In this document: piece after piece, positions 63,111 through 64,000 of the stretch
How positions within the stretch are numbered: the first letter of the stretch is position 1
Layout: each line of letters starts with the position of its first letter
Source: Moringa oleifera
Lineage: Eukaryota > Streptophyta > Magnoliopsida > Brassicales > Moringaceae
Assembly: GCA_021397835.1 (NCBI GenBank)
Contig: JAJFZO010000049.1
Coordinates: 10,235,001-10,299,000, forward strand
Reading direction: 5' to 3'
DNA length: 64,000 nt
Made by a program: the position numbers and the translations under genes
The notes under the pieces: model-generated
Seen by the model: the letters and a program-made list of their open reading frames with translations, nothing else
Database searches by the model: none
Told to the model about the DNA's origin: nothing

Positions 63111-64000
63111 CTTATACAAACAATTAATTGTTAATTTTAATTATATATTTGATCTAATTAATATTAGATCCAATTAATTCAATGCCAAATTAATAAATAC
63201 TGGGCTCAATTAATTATTATGATCAATTATATCTTCAGTTCAATTATAATTTGAATCCAATTATATCTTAAGCTCAATTCATTTCTAGGTCCAATTTATG
63301 TAATTAGTTCATACACACTGAGCCCTAATTCTATATTAGGTATAGTTAAATCTTAGACTAATTAAATCTTATGTTAATTTATTTATTAATCTCCTTTGGT
63401 TCTTAGAACCAATTATAGATCAAGTAAAATTATTTTTTCAGTCCAACTATATATTAAGATAAATTTTTTGTTAGTGGTCAATTCATTTTTAACCCTAATC
63501 ATATTATGGCCCCAATATTTGTTAGTCTTATTTTCATTCTTATATTCAATAATAAATCTATTAGAGCTAATTATATATTAAATTTAATTTTTTATTAAGT
63601 TCAAATAAATCTCAAACTTAATTAATTCTTAATCAAAATTAAATTTTATATCCAATTAGTTACAAGGCACAACTAATTATTGAACCTAATTAATTGTTAG
63701 GTCACCAATTTTTAGGATAGATGACATACCAAGCCCAATTATATCTTAAATCCAATTAAATAATGGGCTTAAAGATCTTTTAGGTGTAATAATTAAGCTT
63801 ATTTATTTATTAGGCAAACTTAATTGTTAGGCCTTACTAATTCTTTGGCAAACTTAAATTTTAAGCTCAATGAATTATTAGCTTCAATTAATTGTTAACC
63901 ATAATTATTTGTTACATTCAGTTAACTAATAGACTTAATGATATCTTACATCTAATATTTTATTATATCAAAATATTTAGTAAGCCTGATTATTTATTGA
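63111..64000 (+). repeat. 17-bp satellite array, plus orientation, continuing past the window
   Basis: It is colinear with 37.61-38.43 kb. The 61-codon frame at 63396-63581 is read-through of monomers and is broken in the homologous stretch. The window ends inside the array. Confidence 0.85.

Noticed and set aside
63396..63581. 61-codon open frame
   Set aside because: Array translation, not maintained at the homologous 37.83-38.02 kb.
1..64000. CRISPR array
   Set aside because: The repeats are contiguous, diverged 17-mers with no conserved repeat-spacer alternation and no cas genes.
1..64000. Plasmodium or other apicomplexan subtelomere (A+T-rich with TTTAGGG-like telomere)
   Set aside because: No subtelomeric gene families appear in 64 kb, and the repeat architecture does not match what I know of those subtelomeres. 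It cannot be fully excluded without a search.
1..64000. Plastid, mitochondrial or bacterial DNA
   Set aside because: No organellar genes, rRNA, tRNA or coding density; telomere-type heptamers point to nuclear DNA.
1..64000. tRNA, rRNA or other structured RNA genes
   Set aside because: I saw no tRNA A/B-box pairs with a cloverleaf and no rRNA core sequences. A covariance-model search would be decisive.

Overview
This 64 kb window shows no convincing gene. It is strongly A+T-rich, diverged satellite DNA that most resembles plant nuclear heterochromatin. The plant inference rests on long blocks of degenerate Arabidopsis-type telomere heptamer (CCCTAAA/TTTAGGG), on dispersed non-coding elements that look like decayed plant transposons, and on the lack of any bacterial, organellar or viral gene content. 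I cannot name the species. The longest open frames (about 60-91 codons) are read-through of the repeats and are not conserved between copies of the same repeat.

The basic unit is a 17-bp minisatellite, approximately AATTATATCTTAGGCCC (common variant AATTAATTATTAGGCTC). Long tracts read in this 'plus' orientation: about 0.65-5.95, 8.4-11.6, 16.3-25.35, 25.7-30.3, 34.7-39.8, 41.3-46.3, 51.1-55.3 and 60.8-64 kb, interrupted in places by copies of 'element E'. Other tracts read as the reverse complement, the 'minus' orientation: 0-0.15, 5.96-7.06, 12.6-15.24, 30.3-33.4, 40.4-40.86, 48.1-50.0 and 57.0-60.35 kb. Monomers are diverged, but the order of variants is shared between tracts, so a higher-order repeat of roughly 6.5-10 kb has been amplified about seven times.

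Each higher-order unit reads: spacer, plus array (often with element E), degenerate telomere-like block, minus array, next spacer. In the two fullest telomere-like blocks (46.3-48.1 and 55.3-57.0 kb) C-strand repeats come first and G-strand repeats second, meeting at a homologous junction. This is the reverse of the order expected from an end-to-end chromosome fusion. Other units keep only the C half (11.6-12.6 kb), only the G half (39.8-40.4 kb) or neither (5.95 and 30.3 kb). The whole window is therefore a train of alternating inverted 17-bp arrays.

The spacers are a second homologous family. They contain a foldback or MITE-like element of about 580 bp and occur in two structural types. Type L has an extra segment of about 300 bp and, where that part survives, lacks about 82 bp that type S has. 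Four fuller or partly truncated copies and two short remnants of element E lie in the plus arrays. Recent events include a perfect 52-bp tandem duplication at 40.63 kb and a tandem duplication of about 4.35 kb (21.4-25.35 and 25.7-29.8 kb) with a spacer fragment at its junction.

Nothing here works as an operon or pathway. Any function would be structural (centromeric, pericentromeric or subtelomeric chromatin) or through binding of proteins to the repeats. All boundaries were read by eye and are good to perhaps 10-30 bp.
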